DNA of 55,302 bases from Campylobacterota bacterium (GCA_013607665.1 VCAX01000002.1:1-55302); one strand, 5' to 3'; shown: positions 1 to 11,124, counted from the stretch's first letter. Made by a program: numbers and translations. Notes: generated from the sequence alone by a model not told the origin.

Positions 1-63
1 TTTAATATACTTTAATAATTGAGAGAGTATAATCACTCCTAACTAAAACACAAAGGAAACTAA

Positions 64-651
64 ATGAGAAAAAATTTACTGATTGCTTTAATGGCAGTAG
101 CAGTTGCATTCTTTACGACAGGATGTTCAACAATGCATATGGGTTGGACAGCAGTTACAGGACAGCATAAGCTAGACGATGGAGCAATGCCGGCATACGA
201 TGATATGTTTACAAAAGTTGTAGAGTATGGTGATCCTGCTCGTGCTATGATGAAAGAGTGGAAAGTTGATGAAGGTGTATCTGGTGATGATGTTAAAGAG
301 TCTATTGAAGCATTGACTGAAGAGTACAATATGAGACTTACTGGTTATGTGAAAATGTATACATTAGAAGATGCAAAACCAGATCAAGTTGCAGAAGCAA
401 GAATCTACTCATTATGTAATCTTACTACAGCGAAAATTTTCTTGAATTATTCAAGATATTATGGTGGTTTTATGCCATGTAGAATTATGTATGTGAGATA
501 TGGAAATGGTGATGCATATCTTATCAGTATGGATATGACACTTGCAATCCATGGTGGTTACCCATTACCTAAAGATATGTTAGATACAGCAAATAAAGTT
601 AAAGAAGCAATGGAAAAAGTTCCTGAGCGTGCTGCACACGGTGACTTCTAG
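64..651 (+). CDS. Lipoprotein, possibly DUF302-like
   Basis: Signal peptide with lipobox (FFTTGCS); 195 aa; FMPCRIMYVRYGNGDAYLISMDM segment resembles DUF302 proteins. Confidence 0.6.
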   Translation: MRKNLLIALMAVAVAFFTTGCSTMHMGWTAVTGQHKLDDGAMPAYDDMFTKVVEYGDPARAMMKEWKVDEGVSGDDVKESIEALTEEYNMRLTGYVKMYTLEDAKPDQVAEARIYSLCNLTTAKIFLNYSRYYGGFMPCRIMYVRYGNGDAYLISMDMTLAIHGGYPLPKDMLDTANKVKEAMEKVPERAAHGDF

Positions 652-959
652 AAATCTTCTAGTTTAATCACCTCATAGGCCACCTCTTCATAGGGGTGCG
701 CCTCTTTTAAAATCTCTACCGCTTTTTGGATCAAATTATCACTGCATAACATCTCTACTTTATACTCCTCAACATGCTCAACGCTTCCTTTTTTACCGAT
801 GTACGGGTTTGCATTGCCAACAGGTCTAAACTGTCCACGCCCCAGTGTTTCAAAAGCACAGTTTTCATAATTGTCAAATTTTCCAACACCAATGCTAAAG
901 AGTGCTTCTTTTGTCTTCTCTTTTGCTTCAGAAGGAACATAATAGTTGAGTTTATACAT
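648..959 (-). CDS. YqfO/NIF3 C-terminal-like small protein
   Basis: 103 aa with the NIF3/CutA-like pattern MYKLNYYVPSEAKEKTKEALFSIGVGKFDNYENCAFET..GRGQFRPVGNANPYIG...HPYEEVAYEV. Confidence 0.65.
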   Translation of the reverse strand: MYKLNYYVPSEAKEKTKEALFSIGVGKFDNYENCAFETLGRGQFRPVGNANPYIGKKGSVEHVEEYKVEMLCSDNLIQKAVEILKEAHPYEEVAYEVIKLEDF

Positions 960-1920
960 TTGAGAGTTCCTTGAAATAGCTAAGCAACTCTGTATCGAGC
1001 GTGTATTTTTTCAGTGCAACATCTTCTATGCTTTTGTAGGAAAATCCACCATCATTGTAGCAAATTACACTATCATCCATCCCTTGTAAAAGTCCATTCA
1101 TTGCGTGAGAGACAAATTTATATGCCATAAGCCTATCATAGACAGTTGGATTGCCGCCTCTTTGGATGTAGCCTAGAATGCTCACTCGTGTTTCAATGCC
1201 AATTTTTTCTTCAAACCATTGTGCGATCTCTTGAGTATCCTCTTTTATCCCCTCAGAAATAATAGCAAGAAAATATTTTCGTCCATTGGCAATCTCTGTT
1301 TTGAACCGCTTCTCATAGGCTGCTAAATCAGAAGTGATTTCTGGAATGAGACAAAGCTCAGCCCCTGATGTCAAGGCTGAGACAAGTGCCAAATAGCCGC
1401 ACTCTCTTCCCATTGTCTCTATGACAAAGGCACGACCAAAAGAAGATGCAGTATCGCGAATGGCATCGATGGCAGTACGAATGATATTTAAAGCGGTATC
1501 TACTCCTAAACAGTAGGAAGTACCGGCTATGTCATTGTCAATCGTTGCAGGGATACCGCAAAATTTTATGCCATGTTCTTTGTAGAAAATCTCCATGCCC
1601 CGAAACGAGCCATCGCCACCAAGGAGTACCAGCATGTCGATTGCATGCTTCTGCAAGTTTTCTTTCGCCTGTTTTCTATAGGTTGCATGCATAAAACGCT
1701 CACTGCGTGAGGAGCCGATTTTTGTGCCGCCCTTATTTATGATACCGGCAACATCACAATAGGAAGCTTCTTTGATTTTGTTATCAATCAGTCCTTCAAA
1801 ACCATCATAAATAAAATAAGGTTTCAGTCTGTTTTTGAGTGCATACTCTACAAAATGTTTGAGTGCGGGATTCATACCTGAGACATCACCACCGGAACAT
1901 AATATTGCAATATTTTTCAT
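952..1920 (-). CDS. pfkA: 6-phosphofructokinase
   Basis: CSGGDVSGMNPAL N-terminus, GGDGSFRGM, IPATIDNDIAGTSYCLGVDTAL, ETMGRECGYLAL: classical PFK motifs. Confidence 0.9.
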   Translation of the reverse strand: MKNIAILCSGGDVSGMNPALKHFVEYALKNRLKPYFIYDGFEGLIDNKIKEASYCDVAGIINKGGTKIGSSRSERFMHATYRKQAKENLQKHAIDMLVLLGGDGSFRGMEIFYKEHGIKFCGIPATIDNDIAGTSYCLGVDTALNIIRTAIDAIRDTASSFGRAFVIETMGRECGYLALVSALTSGAELCLIPEITSDLAAYEKRFKTEIANGRKYFLAIISEGIKEDTQEIAQWFEEKIGIETRVSILGYIQRGGNPTVYDRLMAYKFVSHAMNGLLQGMDDSVICYNDGGFSYKSIEDVALKKYTLDTELLSYFKELSNV

Positions 1921-2008
1921 ACACTCTCCTAAAGAGTTTTTTTAAGTTTACCATCTTCTAAACTCAATTTAGATAAAATCACAGTAATATTTTAAATCAA
2001 GGCTTGAA

Positions 2009-3547
2009 ATGAAAAAAAGAGCGTTAGTTAGTGTAAGCGATAAAACCGGTGTAGTAGATTTTTGTAAATCACTTGTAAAAAATGGATATGAGATTATCTC
2101 AACAGGCGGAACATACAAGCTTCTGCGTGAGAGCGGCGTAGAAGCGATAGAGATCGATGAAGTGACAAAATTTCCAGAGTGTTTTGAAGGACGTGTGAAA
2201 ACACTTAACCCTTATGTGCATGGAGGAATTTTACATCGTCGTGATAAACAGTCGCATTTAGATCAGGCAAAAGAGCTTGGTGTGGAGGCGATTGATCTGG
2301 TATGTGTCAATTTGTATCCGTTTAAAGCAACGATTGAGAGAACGGACGACTTTGATGACATTATTGAAAACATTGACATCGGTGGTCCTGCAATGGTTCG
2401 TTCAGCTGCAAAGAACTTCGATGCAGTGCTCATTGTAACAGATATAGAGGATTATTCTGTTGTGATTGATGCAATCGAGAATGAGAAAAATACAAAAGAG
2501 TTCCGTCGTGGTTTTATGATCAAAGCATATGAACATACAGCAGCGTATGATGCAATGATTGCTAACTATATGAACGAGCGTTTCAATAGCGGTTTTGGTA
2601 AAAAGCAGTTTATTGTCGGTGAAAAAGTAATGAATACGCGCTATGGTGAGAACCCGCATCAAAAAGGTGCTCTTTATGAGTTTGACAAGCACTTTAGCAA
2701 CAATTTTAAAACACTCAAAGGCGAAGCGAGTTTTAACAACTTAAATGACCTCAATGGTGCTATCAAAATTGCAGCTGCTTTTGGTGATGACAACGCCGTT
2801 TGTATTACAAAACATGGAAATCCGTGTGGGTTTGCCATTCGTGATAATTTAGTAGATGCTTATACAGAGGCACTCAGGTGTGATCCTGTATCTGCATTTG
2901 GCGGTGTTGTTGCTGTCAATGGTGTCGCGACAAAAGAGCTGGCACAGAAGATGAATGAAATCTTCTTAGAGGTTGTTATTGCAGGGCGTATTACAGAGGA
3001 AGCACAAGAGGTGTTTGCTGCCAAGAAGCGTATCAAGCTTTTTGAGATGGGCAGTGATAAACTTGTACTTGCAAATGATATAAAAGATTTTAAGCATATC
3101 GATGGTGGATTTGTATTTCAAGATGCGGACAGAGTGCAGCATGATGAGGTGCAAAATGCAAAACTCGTCTCTAAAAATGCAGCAAGTGCAGCGGAGATGA
3201 AAGACCTTGAAATTGCTTACAAAGTTGCAAGTTTGACAAAATCTAACTGTGTAGTTTATGTAAAAGATGCAGCAATGGTGGCTGTCGGTATGGGAATGAC
3301 AAGCCGTGTTGATGCTGCACAGTGTGCGCTCAAAAAAGCAAAAGAGATGGGACTTGATGTTACAGGTGCAGCGCTTGCATCAGAAGCTTTCTTTCCGTTT
3401 AGAGACTCAATTGACGCAGCAGCTGCAGCTGGTGTGAAAAATGTCATCGAACCGGGTGGATCAATCCGTGATGATGAAGTAATTGCCGCCGCAGATGAGC
3501 ACGGTATGAGTCTCTATTTCTCCAATATACGTCACTTCTTACATTAG
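2009..3547 (+). CDS. purH: Bifunctional AICAR formyltransferase/IMP cyclohydrolase
   Basis: [55 protein letters not shown] motifs. Confidence 0.95.
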   Translation: MKKRALVSVSDKTGVVDFCKSLVKNGYEIISTGGTYKLLRESGVEAIEIDEVTKFPECFEGRVKTLNPYVHGGILHRRDKQSHLDQAKELGVEAIDLVCVNLYPFKATIERTDDFDDIIENIDIGGPAMVRSAAKNFDAVLIVTDIEDYSVVIDAIENEKNTKEFRRGFMIKAYEHTAAYDAMIANYMNERFNSGFGKKQFIVGEKVMNTRYGENPHQKGALYEFDKHFSNNFKTLKGEASFNNLNDLNGAIKIAAAFGDDNAVCITKHGNPCGFAIRDNLVDAYTEALRCDPVSAFGGVVAVNGVATKELAQKMNEIFLEVVIAGRITEEAQEVFAAKKRIKLFEMGSDKLVLANDIKDFKHIDGGFVFQDADRVQHDEVQNAKLVSKNAASAAEMKDLEIAYKVASLTKSNCVVYVKDAAMVAVGMGMTSRVDAAQCALKKAKEMGLDVTGAALASEAFFPFRDSIDAAAAAGVKNVIEPGGSIRDDEVIAAADEHGMSLYFSNIRHFLH

Positions 3548-3560
3548 AAAGTACATAAAA

Positions 3561-3579
3561 GTAGCACTTTTTGTGCTAC
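3561..3579 (+). terminator. Hairpin 3' of purH
   Basis: GTAGCAC-TTTTT-GTGCTAC perfect 7-bp stem; no strong U-tract follows. Confidence 0.4.
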
Positions 3580-3589
3580 AATCTCAATA

Positions 3590-3610
3590 CTTGATTGACA
3601 TTGACTCAAC
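3590..3610 (+). promoter_or_regulatory. HAIR-like HspR operator upstream of cbpA/hspR
   Basis: CTTGATT-N7-ACTCAAC against HAIR consensus CTTGAGT-N7-ACTCAAG; overlaps candidate -35 TTGACA (3595-3600), 18 bp before -10 TATAAT (3619-3624). Confidence 0.7.
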
Positions 3611-3680
3611 TCTTATGATATAATTCTGCTTAAAGAAAATAATTTATACATTATAATAAAATAATAGGTAGGATAAAGAG

Positions 3681-4589
3681 ATGAGCAAATCATTATACGA
3701 TACATTAGAAGTTTCACAAAACGCAAGTGAAGCAGAAATCAAAAAAGCATATAGAAAATTAGCAAGAAAATACCATCCGGATATTTGTAAAGGTTCCGAT
3801 TGTGAGGAGAAGTTCAAAGAGATAAATGCCGCGTATGAAGTGCTAAGCGATAAAGAGAAAAAGGCACAGTACGACCAGTTTGGCGATGCGATGTTTGGGG
3901 GTCAAAATTTTCATGACTTCTCACGAGCGCAAGGTGGTAATGTGGATCTCGATGAGATTCTGCGTCAAATGTTCTCCGGTGGTGGAGGCGGCTTCGGTGG
4001 TTTTAGCAGCGGCGGAGGTCATCAGTCATACAGCAGCGGTGGATTTGGCGGTTTTGGCGGAGCAGGCGGCTTTCATCAAGAGCCTAATCTTGATATAGAA
4101 GCGAAGGTTACCATTCCGTTTAATGTCGCTATCTTAGGAGGAACACACTCTGTTTCTGTCAATGGTGAGCGTTTTGACATTAAAATTCCAGCCGGTGTAA
4201 AAAGTGGTGAGAAATTACGTGTTCGTGGAAAAGGGCATACACAAAACGGACGTTCAGGTGATCTCTTCTTAAAAATAACTGTCGCTGATTCTCCTGAGTA
4301 TGAGAGAGAAGGGGATGATCTCGTTAAAACTATTGATGTACCGCTGTATGCTGCACTCTTTGGTGAAAAGATAGCCGTGCAGACATTAGAGAAAGAGATC
4401 AAACTCAAAATCCCTCAAGATACGAAAAACGGGCAACGTTTCCGTGTGAAAGGTATGGGTGCAATGAATCGTAAAACAAAAACAAGAGGGGATTTGTACC
4501 TTAAAGCAAACATCATCAACCCAAAAGTAGATGATTTAGATAAAGAGTTGGTAGCAATGATGAAAGAAAAACTACCAAAGACACTGTAA
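3681..4589 (+). CDS. cbpA: DnaJ-family co-chaperone CbpA
   Basis: J domain with HPD (KYHPDICKG), Gly/Phe-rich linker, DnaJ C-terminal domains, no zinc-finger CxxCxGxG repeats. Confidence 0.88.
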   Translation: MSKSLYDTLEVSQNASEAEIKKAYRKLARKYHPDICKGSDCEEKFKEINAAYEVLSDKEKKAQYDQFGDAMFGGQNFHDFSRAQGGNVDLDEILRQMFSGGGGGFGGFSSGGGHQSYSSGGFGGFGGAGGFHQEPNLDIEAKVTIPFNVAILGGTHSVSVNGERFDIKIPAGVKSGEKLRVRGKGHTQNGRSGDLFLKITVADSPEYEREGDDLVKTIDVPLYAALFGEKIAVQTLEKEIKLKIPQDTKNGQRFRVKGMGAMNRKTKTRGDLYLKANIINPKVDDLDKELVAMMKEKLPKTL

Positions 4590-4601
4590 AAGGAGTGAAT
4601 T

Positions 4602-4979
4602 ATGCATCACTATGACGAACCGGTATATTTAATCAGCATCGTTTCAAAGATTTTAGATATTCACCCACAGACATTGCGGCAGTATGAGCGTGAGAATCTT
4701 ATAACGCCTTCACGTTCAAATGGAAGAATACGGCTCTACTCGCAGCGTGATATTGACAGAATCAAGCTTATTTTGCGTTTGACACGTGAGTTGGGTGTTA
4801 ATCTCGCCGGAGTGGATATTATTTTACGTCTTAAAGAGAATGTAGATGCGATGGAGCGTGAGATCGCAGAGCTTCGTCATGAAGTTGAAGCGGCAAAGAA
4901 CTCTCGTTCTGTTTCTCCTGATAAAGCTTTAGTTACAAAAAAAAGTATTTATGAAATGATAATCTTCGAGGGAGATTAA
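4602..4979 (+). CDS. hspR: MerR-family heat-shock regulator HspR
   Basis: [47 protein letters not shown]; downstream of cbpA. Confidence 0.88.
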   Translation: MHHYDEPVYLISIVSKILDIHPQTLRQYERENLITPSRSNGRIRLYSQRDIDRIKLILRLTRELGVNLAGVDIILRLKENVDAMEREIAELRHEVEAAKNSRSVSPDKALVTKKSIYEMIIFEGD

Positions 4980-6244
4980 AGCCCCTCTTTGAGCCGTTCT
5001 ACTGTAACACCGACATTTTGAAGTTTTTTCTCCAAAGAGTCATATCCTCTGTCAAGATGATAGATACGATGGACATTTGTTTCTCCCTCGGCAATAAGTG
5101 CGGCTAAAACCAGAGCACTTGATGCTCTAAGATCCGTTGCCATAACATCCGTGCCACTAAGAGTGTTCTTCCCATTAATAGTAGCAGTATGCCCATTTAA
5201 AGAGATGTCTGCACCCATACGCTGTAGTTCGCTTACATGCATAAATCGGTTTTCAAAAAGACGCTCTTCTATGATGGAGACTCCTTCGGCTTGTGTTGCT
5301 AGTGCCATGAATTGCGCCTGCATATCAGTTGGAAAAGCTGGGTATTCCTGCGTGACGATTTTTACAGGTTTAATTGTTTCGGTAGGATGAATCGTAATAC
5401 TCTTTTCTTCAATATCAAGCTCAAATCCCATCTCTTCAAGTTTTGCAATGACCGCGCCTAAATGATTTGGTTCTGTGTTTGTAATGGTGAGTTGTGATCG
5501 GCTAATTGCACCTGCACAAAGATAGGTCCCTGCTTCGATTCTATCGGGAATGATACTAAATTCTGGAATCTCTAAAAGTGATCTGTCAGTTCCTATAATC
5601 TTTAACACCGCTGTTCCGATACCTTCAATTGCTACACCACTTGCGTGAAGCACTTCACAGAGTTGCACGACCTCTGGTTCACGTGCTGCATTTATGATGG
5701 TCGTCTCGCCTTTAGCAAGGGCTGCTGCCATTACAATATTTGCAGTTCCGGTTACTGTGATTTTGTCAAATATGATTTCACAGCCATTAAGTCCGTTTGG
5801 TGCTGTTGCTTCAATATAGCCGGCTTTGATTTGGATATTTGCGCCCATCTGTTCTAAAGCTTTAAGGTGCAGATCAATAGGACGCTGCCCAATGGCACAA
5901 CCACCCGGCAAAGAGACTTCACAATGCCCAAAGCGTGCTAAAATCGGACCAAGTACCAAGATGGAAGCACGCATGGTTTTTACGATGTCATAGGTTGCTT
6001 TTGTCTCATGCATGGAAGATGTATCTACGATAACGCCATCATCTAAAAACTGACACTCAGCCCCTAGATTTGAGAGAAGTTTTAAGAGTGTTTTTATATC
6101 TGCAACAGAAGGAAGATTTTTAATAACAACGCTGTTTTTTGCAAGAATTGTCATGGCAATGAGCGGCAGAGATGCATTTTTCGCACCTGATATTTTTATT
6201 GTTCCATTGAGGGCTGATTTGCCCTTGATCTTTAAGTAATCCAT
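4976..6244 (-). CDS. murA: UDP-N-acetylglucosamine 1-carboxyvinyltransferase
   Basis: [54 protein letters not shown]. Confidence 0.95.
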   Translation of the reverse strand: MDYLKIKGKSALNGTIKISGAKNASLPLIAMTILAKNSVVIKNLPSVADIKTLLKLLSNLGAECQFLDDGVIVDTSSMHETKATYDIVKTMRASILVLGPILARFGHCEVSLPGGCAIGQRPIDLHLKALEQMGANIQIKAGYIEATAPNGLNGCEIIFDKITVTGTANIVMAAALAKGETTIINAAREPEVVQLCEVLHASGVAIEGIGTAVLKIIGTDRSLLEIPEFSIIPDRIEAGTYLCAGAISRSQLTITNTEPNHLGAVIAKLEEMGFELDIEEKSITIHPTETIKPVKIVTQEYPAFPTDMQAQFMALATQAEGVSIIEERLFENRFMHVSELQRMGADISLNGHTATINGKNTLSGTDVMATDLRASSALVLAALIAEGETNVHRIYHLDRGYDSLEKKLQNVGVTVERLKEGL

Positions 6245-6313
6245 AGTTCTCTTTAACTGTAAAATATTAATAGTATTATATCTTAAATTTGCTATACTAC
6301 CGTTAATAATTAG

Positions 6314-6742
6314 GTGAGGAATAAGATGAGCTCAGCGTTAGAGAGATTGAAAAATTTAACAAATAAAATATCTTCTTATGAACTTGCTAGAAAAAATAAT
6401 ATTGAACGTTTAAAAGAACTTTATCATGCAATAGGGATTGATGAAAAGGTGCAGAGCATGGAAGAACTTTTTGCATTTAAGGCTATTAATCTCTCTGGTG
6501 TGTCTCTGCAAGAAGAGAGTCTTGGTGTAATCAAAGAGGGAAAATATCTGCAGATTTTGGCTATTGCTTATGATAAAAGTGCAAAGGTCAAGAGTAAAAA
6601 TATCTCTTTAGCCTATTTTGGTCGCGTGGAGAGTGTTGATAGTGAGCTTAAAGATAAGATTGTCGAGTTTGTCATTCGCTACCGTTTTGAAAAGAGTTTT
6701 ATGACGCTTGAACATTATCATGGTATGTTTGAGCAGCTGTAA
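6314..6742 (+). CDS. Hypothetical protein
   Basis: 142-aa ORF in a tight same-strand run. Confidence 0.6.
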   Translation: MRNKMSSALERLKNLTNKISSYELARKNNIERLKELYHAIGIDEKVQSMEELFAFKAINLSGVSLQEESLGVIKEGKYLQILAIAYDKSAKVKSKNISLAYFGRVESVDSELKDKIVEFVIRYRFEKSFMTLEHYHGMFEQL

Positions 6743-7303
6743 ATGCAGAAATTTTATTTTGAGTTGTGGCTTGCTTGGGCTTTGCGAGTTATCTTTTGTT
6801 CATTGGTTTTAGCTGTTTTCTTTGCTCTTTTGACTACTGCCGTACTTTACCTGAAGCAGGGCATGGTGAGTTTAAATGCAGAGGTACAAGCTGCACTTTT
6901 TGATCTGTTTTCGTTTTGGTTCTTTCTCTCTTTGAATATTGCTGTATTAATAGCGCTCTTTCGCAGTGTTAAGTATCTTTTTAATCACCCTCACGCAGGC
7001 TATATGCTGCGATTGAAAAAATGTTCCAAAGATAAGAGTGAAGAAGAAAAAGAGGCTTATATTGAATTTATCGGTTATGGTGATTTGATAAAGGTGTGGC
7101 GAAAGTGGTTTATGCTGCTTATTTGGATTGTAGGGAGCTTGATGATTCTCGCTTTGGTTATAACCTATCTTTTTACACCCTATAAAGCGCTTTTTGATTG
7201 GTTTAACGTCTATGTTTTATATGCTTTTATTTTGGCAGGCGGCTATCTCTCATTTATATTTATGCCAGCACGCTGTAAAAGTATGAGGATTGTGAAGTGT
7301 TGA
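6743..7303 (+). CDS. Hypothetical membrane protein
   Basis: 186 aa with about four hydrophobic segments, adjoining both neighbours. Confidence 0.6.
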   Translation: MQKFYFELWLAWALRVIFCSLVLAVFFALLTTAVLYLKQGMVSLNAEVQAALFDLFSFWFFLSLNIAVLIALFRSVKYLFNHPHAGYMLRLKKCSKDKSEEEKEAYIEFIGYGDLIKVWRKWFMLLIWIVGSLMILALVITYLFTPYKALFDWFNVYVLYAFILAGGYLSFIFMPARCKSMRIVKC

Positions 7304-8007
7304 TATTTTTAGACATTGAAACAAGCGGTTTTGAAAAAGAGGATAAGATCTGCTCTTTAGGCATGCTCTGTTTTGAAAAAGAGCATTGTAAAAAGAGTGC
7401 TTATGAGCTTGTCAATGAAGGCAAAAAGATACCTGCAAAGGCTTCAGCTCTGCACAATATTACCAATGAGATGATAGCAGAGAAACCACCTCTGCGTGAG
7501 AGTGAAATTTTTGCTTTTTTACACGATGCTAATTGCGAGGAGAATGTTTTAGTTCTTCACAATGCTCCTTTTGTCTTGGGGATGTTGGAGTCTTTAACAT
7601 GGCATGGTAAAATTATAGATACACATAGAGTAGTCAAGCACCTCATAGCGGAGTGTGAACTTTTTACACTGGAGTTTTTGCGCTATGAGCTGAAACTTTA
7701 CAAAAATGAAGCAGCGTTAAAAGAAGTGTGTGGAATTAAAGATGCTTTGATTGCACATCATGCACTGAGTGATGCTGCAGTGATAAAACTGCTTTTTGAT
7801 TATCTCACGCAGTGTACGGACATTGAACAGATGAATGCACTCAGTTTTGAAAATGTACTGCTTGAGAAGTTCTCTTTTGGAAAGTACAGCGGCAGATATA
7901 TTGAAGATATTGCCATGAATGACAGAGCATATCTGTTGTGGATGCTTGGATTAGAGAATTTGGATGAAGATCTACGGTACTCGATCGAGTATTACTTGGA
8001 AGGATAG
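7297..8007 (+). CDS. 3'-5' exonuclease (DEDD), with C-terminal DUF3820-like segment
   Basis: FLDIETSGFEKEDKICSLG ExoI motif; C-term FSFGKYSGRYIEDIAMNDRAYLLWML. Confidence 0.75.
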   Translation: MLIFLDIETSGFEKEDKICSLGMLCFEKEHCKKSAYELVNEGKKIPAKASALHNITNEMIAEKPPLRESEIFAFLHDANCEENVLVLHNAPFVLGMLESLTWHGKIIDTHRVVKHLIAECELFTLEFLRYELKLYKNEAALKEVCGIKDALIAHHALSDAAVIKLLFDYLTQCTDIEQMNALSFENVLLEKFSFGKYSGRYIEDIAMNDRAYLLWMLGLENLDEDLRYSIEYYLEG

Positions 8008-8009
8008 AT

Positions 8010-8390
8010 ATGAGAGTTGCTGTTGAATGCCAGTCGCCATTGTTACAAAAATCGCTAGAGCTGTTTTTGGCAAAATATTTAAGTGCTGCAAAAAAATGTG
8101 ATATTATTATTCGAGATGAAGCCTGCCTTGGTGATGAACGCTGCTTTTACATAGGCAGCAGTGCAGAAGCTGATTTGCAAAAGCCCTTTTCAAAATCGCA
8201 GCTTATTCTGGCGCTGGAGCAAAAGTATAATGCGCTCTATGCTGCTGAAGATCAGGAAGCTCTTATTAAACAAGAGTATGAAGAGGAAGATTCTATGGAC
8301 TTTTCCATTTTGCAAAAACGTATAGAATTCCTCACGCAAGAGTATCAGGAAAATATTTTACGGGCGGTCAAAGCATTTTATGAAAAATAA
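8010..8390 (+). CDS. Hypothetical protein
   Basis: 126-aa ORF overlapping rsmD start by a few bases. Confidence 0.6.
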   Translation: MRVAVECQSPLLQKSLELFLAKYLSAAKKCDIIIRDEACLGDERCFYIGSSAEADLQKPFSKSQLILALEQKYNALYAAEDQEALIKQEYEEEDSMDFSILQKRIEFLTQEYQENILRAVKAFYEK

Positions 8391-8976
8391 TTCAAAAAAA
8401 CTGACCAAAAGAATCATTGCCGGAAAATATAAAGGTAAAACACTACAATTGCCTTCAAAAACAACGACACGCAGTTCAAAAGCAATAGTGCTGGAGTCTT
8501 TTTTTAATACTTTGCAGTTTGATATCATTGATGCGGTTTTTGTTGAGGTCTTCTCAGGTTCAGGGTCAATCGGGCTTGAAGCACTCAGCCGCGGAGCAAA
8601 ACAGATATATTTCATGGAAAAAGATCGTGATGCACTTAAAGTGCTCAAACAAAATATTGCACTTACTGATCCTAATGCCTGTGAGGTCTTTTCAGGGGAT
8701 AGTTTTGAGAATATTACGCAAGTTTTGGCACGTTTGAGAAAAATGAAACAAAAGGCATATTTTTATATTGATCCGCCTTTTAGCATTCGTGAGGGCATGG
8801 AAGATATTTATGATAAAACAATGGCACTTATTGCATCTTTACCTGTAGAGAGTGTCCGGATGATCATAATAGAGCACATGACAGGCCTGGAGATAGCGCA
8901 AAATCTTGGATCATACAGCATAAAAAAATCTAAAAAATTTGGAAATACTTCACTTACTTACCTGAGTGCAGAGTAA
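8380..8976 (+). CDS. rsmD: 16S rRNA (guanine966-N2)-methyltransferase RsmD
   Basis: RIIAGKYKGKTLQLP, FVEVFSGSGSIGLEALSRGA, YIDPPF catalytic motif. Confidence 0.9.
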   Translation: MKNNSKKLTKRIIAGKYKGKTLQLPSKTTTRSSKAIVLESFFNTLQFDIIDAVFVEVFSGSGSIGLEALSRGAKQIYFMEKDRDALKVLKQNIALTDPNACEVFSGDSFENITQVLARLRKMKQKAYFYIDPPFSIREGMEDIYDKTMALIASLPVESVRMIIIEHMTGLEIAQNLGSYSIKKSKKFGNTSLTYLSAE

Positions 8977-9028
8977 AATGGAATAAAAATTGCTAAATTC
9001 TTGATAAGAATTCAAGGATTAGCATAAA

Positions 9029-10075
9029 ATGAAATATTTACTTACTCTCTTACTTCTTGTATCATCTCTTTACGCGACAAAGATAAGTGATGTTTCAAGT
9101 ATTGTCGGTGTTCGGGAGAATCAGATTATCGGTTACTCTTTGGTCGTTGGTTTGAAAAAGACGGGTGACGGAACTACGTCAAAGTTTACGCTTCAGTCAA
9201 TTTCAAATATGCTCAAAGCAATGAATATCGATATGAATCCAGTTGATATAAAATCTAAAAATGTTGCGGCAGTTGTTGTTACAGCAACTCTAAAACCCTT
9301 TGCGAGACAGGGAGATAAGTTTGATGTAACGGTCTCTTCCATCGGTGATGCAAAATCTCTTGAGGGTGGAACGCTTTTGATGACTCCTTTAAAAGGGGTG
9401 GATGGTAAAATTTACGCATTGGCGCAAGGTCCGCTGAGTATTGGCGGGTTGAATCAAAGAGGTGCGGGTGCAGAAACGCATCCAACGACAGGAATTGTCT
9501 TTAACGGTGGTTTTGTAGAGCGTGAGATCAATATAGATCTTTTTCATCAGCAGTATGCAACGCTTTCACTGAAAGACTCAGGTTTTAAAAATGCCGTTGC
9601 TGTGCAAAAAGCGATTAATGCCTACTACAATACACAAGTGGCAGTAGCTATGGACTCACGCAGCATAAAGCTCAAACGCCCGCAAAACCGTTCAATGATA
9701 GAGTTCTTAGCTGAAGTGCAAAATATCGATATGAACTATCAGCCGAAGAAAAAAATCATCATCAATGAAAAAACTGGAACTATCGTTGCTGGTGTGGATA
9801 TAGAGTTGAGACCAATCGTTTTGACACATGGAGATATTACAATAAAAATAGTCGAGCAAGATGCTCTTTCGCAACCACAAGGTTCTATGAAAGTGGATAA
9901 TAATCTCGTTATCGGGATGAATGAAAATGAGATATATACAAAGAAAGGGACAACAACCGTTGCCAATCTTGTGCGTTCTTTGCAAAAGCTCGGTGCTTCG
10001 CCAAAAGATATTATTTCGATTTTAGAGGCGATGAAGAGTGCAGGGAGCATCTCTGCTGAGTTAAAGGTTATATAA
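9029..10075 (+). CDS. flgI: Flagellar P-ring protein FlgI
   Basis: KISDVSSIVGVRENQIIGYSLVVGLKKTGDGT; downstream of signal peptide. Confidence 0.95.
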   Translation: MKYLLTLLLLVSSLYATKISDVSSIVGVRENQIIGYSLVVGLKKTGDGTTSKFTLQSISNMLKAMNIDMNPVDIKSKNVAAVVVTATLKPFARQGDKFDVTVSSIGDAKSLEGGTLLMTPLKGVDGKIYALAQGPLSIGGLNQRGAGAETHPTTGIVFNGGFVEREINIDLFHQQYATLSLKDSGFKNAVAVQKAINAYYNTQVAVAMDSRSIKLKRPQNRSMIEFLAEVQNIDMNYQPKKKIIINEKTGTIVAGVDIELRPIVLTHGDITIKIVEQDALSQPQGSMKVDNNLVIGMNENEIYTKKGTTTVANLVRSLQKLGASPKDIISILEAMKSAGSISAELKVI

Positions 10076-10383
10076 TGGACTATGGATTGAATGCAATTTC
10101 TGCGCAGGCACAAATGCTTACACAGAACAAAGATATACCAAAAATAGATGCTCACGCAGAAGATACTCAGCTGCGAAAGCAGACAGATGCATTTGAGGCA
10201 ATTATCATTAAAATGTTGATGGATAATGCAATGAAAGATAGTAAAGATCTCTTCTCATCTCAAAAGGATCCGGGAGAGAAAATCTACAAATCGATGTATC
10301 GAGATGAACTCTCAAAAGCAAGTGCCGGGAGTTTTGGTTTTTCACAAATGCTCTATGACTATTTAAGTCGAAAAAATTCGTGA
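10075..10383 (+). CDS. flgJ: Rod-binding protein (FlgJ N-terminal-like)
   Basis: AFEAIIIKMLMDNAMKDSKDLFSSQKDPGEKIYKSMYRDELSKASAGSFGFSQML; adjacent to flgI. Confidence 0.75.
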   Translation: MDYGLNAISAQAQMLTQNKDIPKIDAHAEDTQLRKQTDAFEAIIIKMLMDNAMKDSKDLFSSQKDPGEKIYKSMYRDELSKASAGSFGFSQMLYDYLSRKNS

Positions 10384-10408
10384 AATGGGTTTAGAAAATC
10401 ATAATTTT

Positions 10409-10416
10409 GCCGATAT
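10409..10416 (+). promoter_or_regulatory. Candidate sigma28 (FliA) -10 element upstream of flgM
   Basis: GCCGATAT, 43 bp before the flgM start; matches the FliA -10 core GCCGATAA; -35 weak. Confidence 0.4.
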
Positions 10417-10458
10417 GTCTGTATAAAGAAATACTCTAACACAGAAGAAGGATTTAAT

Positions 10459-10668
10459 ATGATTTCAAATATTAACTCTTCAGCTGTTCGCGGTACTTAC
10501 GCAAACAGTTTGAATGAAAACAAAGAATTAAAAGCAAACGCGAAGTTGACTGCATCAGAGGATGGCAGTAAAAACAAAATAGAAAAACTTAAAGAGGCTA
10601 TAGATGCCGGTGAGTATAAAGTCGATCTTTCGGCTTTAGCTACGAAAATGGCAGACGAGTTACTTTAG
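10459..10668 (+). CDS. flgM: Anti-sigma28 factor FlgM
   Basis: 69 aa; C-term KLKEAIDAGEYKVDLSALATKMADELL typical of FlgM. Confidence 0.8.
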   Translation: MISNINSSAVRGTYANSLNENKELKANAKLTASEDGSKNKIEKLKEAIDAGEYKVDLSALATKMADELL

Positions 10669-10694
10669 GTCACTAAAAAATATGGGGGTGTAAG

Positions 10695-11123
10695 ATGCTT
10701 ACTCATCACTTACAAAATGCTTTAGAAGATTTACGAGATCTTATTAAAATTACCGAGTCAGATATAGAAGATATAAAAAAAGCACACCATGACCCTCAAT
10801 TTGACAGACTCTCTCTCAAAGAAGAGAAGCTCAAAGCCTTTGAGACAAAAAAAGCGATGATAGACCATGAAATCTCTTCATTAATGACGGCTAATCCGAA
10901 CGTAGCACTTCCTGATTTGTTAAATGAAGAGCAGCATGGAGCATTGGAAGAGTTGAAAGAGGAACTTTCAAAGTTACATGATGTAAACAAGAAATACGCA
11001 AAATTGGTACTTGTTGTCAGTAATTTGTATAACACTTTCTTAGAAAGAGTTGTGCCAACAGAGATGCAGGGTTATAAAAAAGTAGCCTCAAAAGAGTCCA
11101 ATGTGCTTGAAGTGAGAGTATAA
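10695..11123 (+). CDS. flgN: FlgN-like flagellar chaperone
   Basis: 142-aa helical protein between flgM and flgK. Confidence 0.6.
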   Translation: MLTHHLQNALEDLRDLIKITESDIEDIKKAHHDPQFDRLSLKEEKLKAFETKKAMIDHEISSLMTANPNVALPDLLNEEQHGALEELKEELSKLHDVNKKYAKLVLVVSNLYNTFLERVVPTEMQGYKKVASKESNVLEVRV

Positions 11124-11124
11124 A

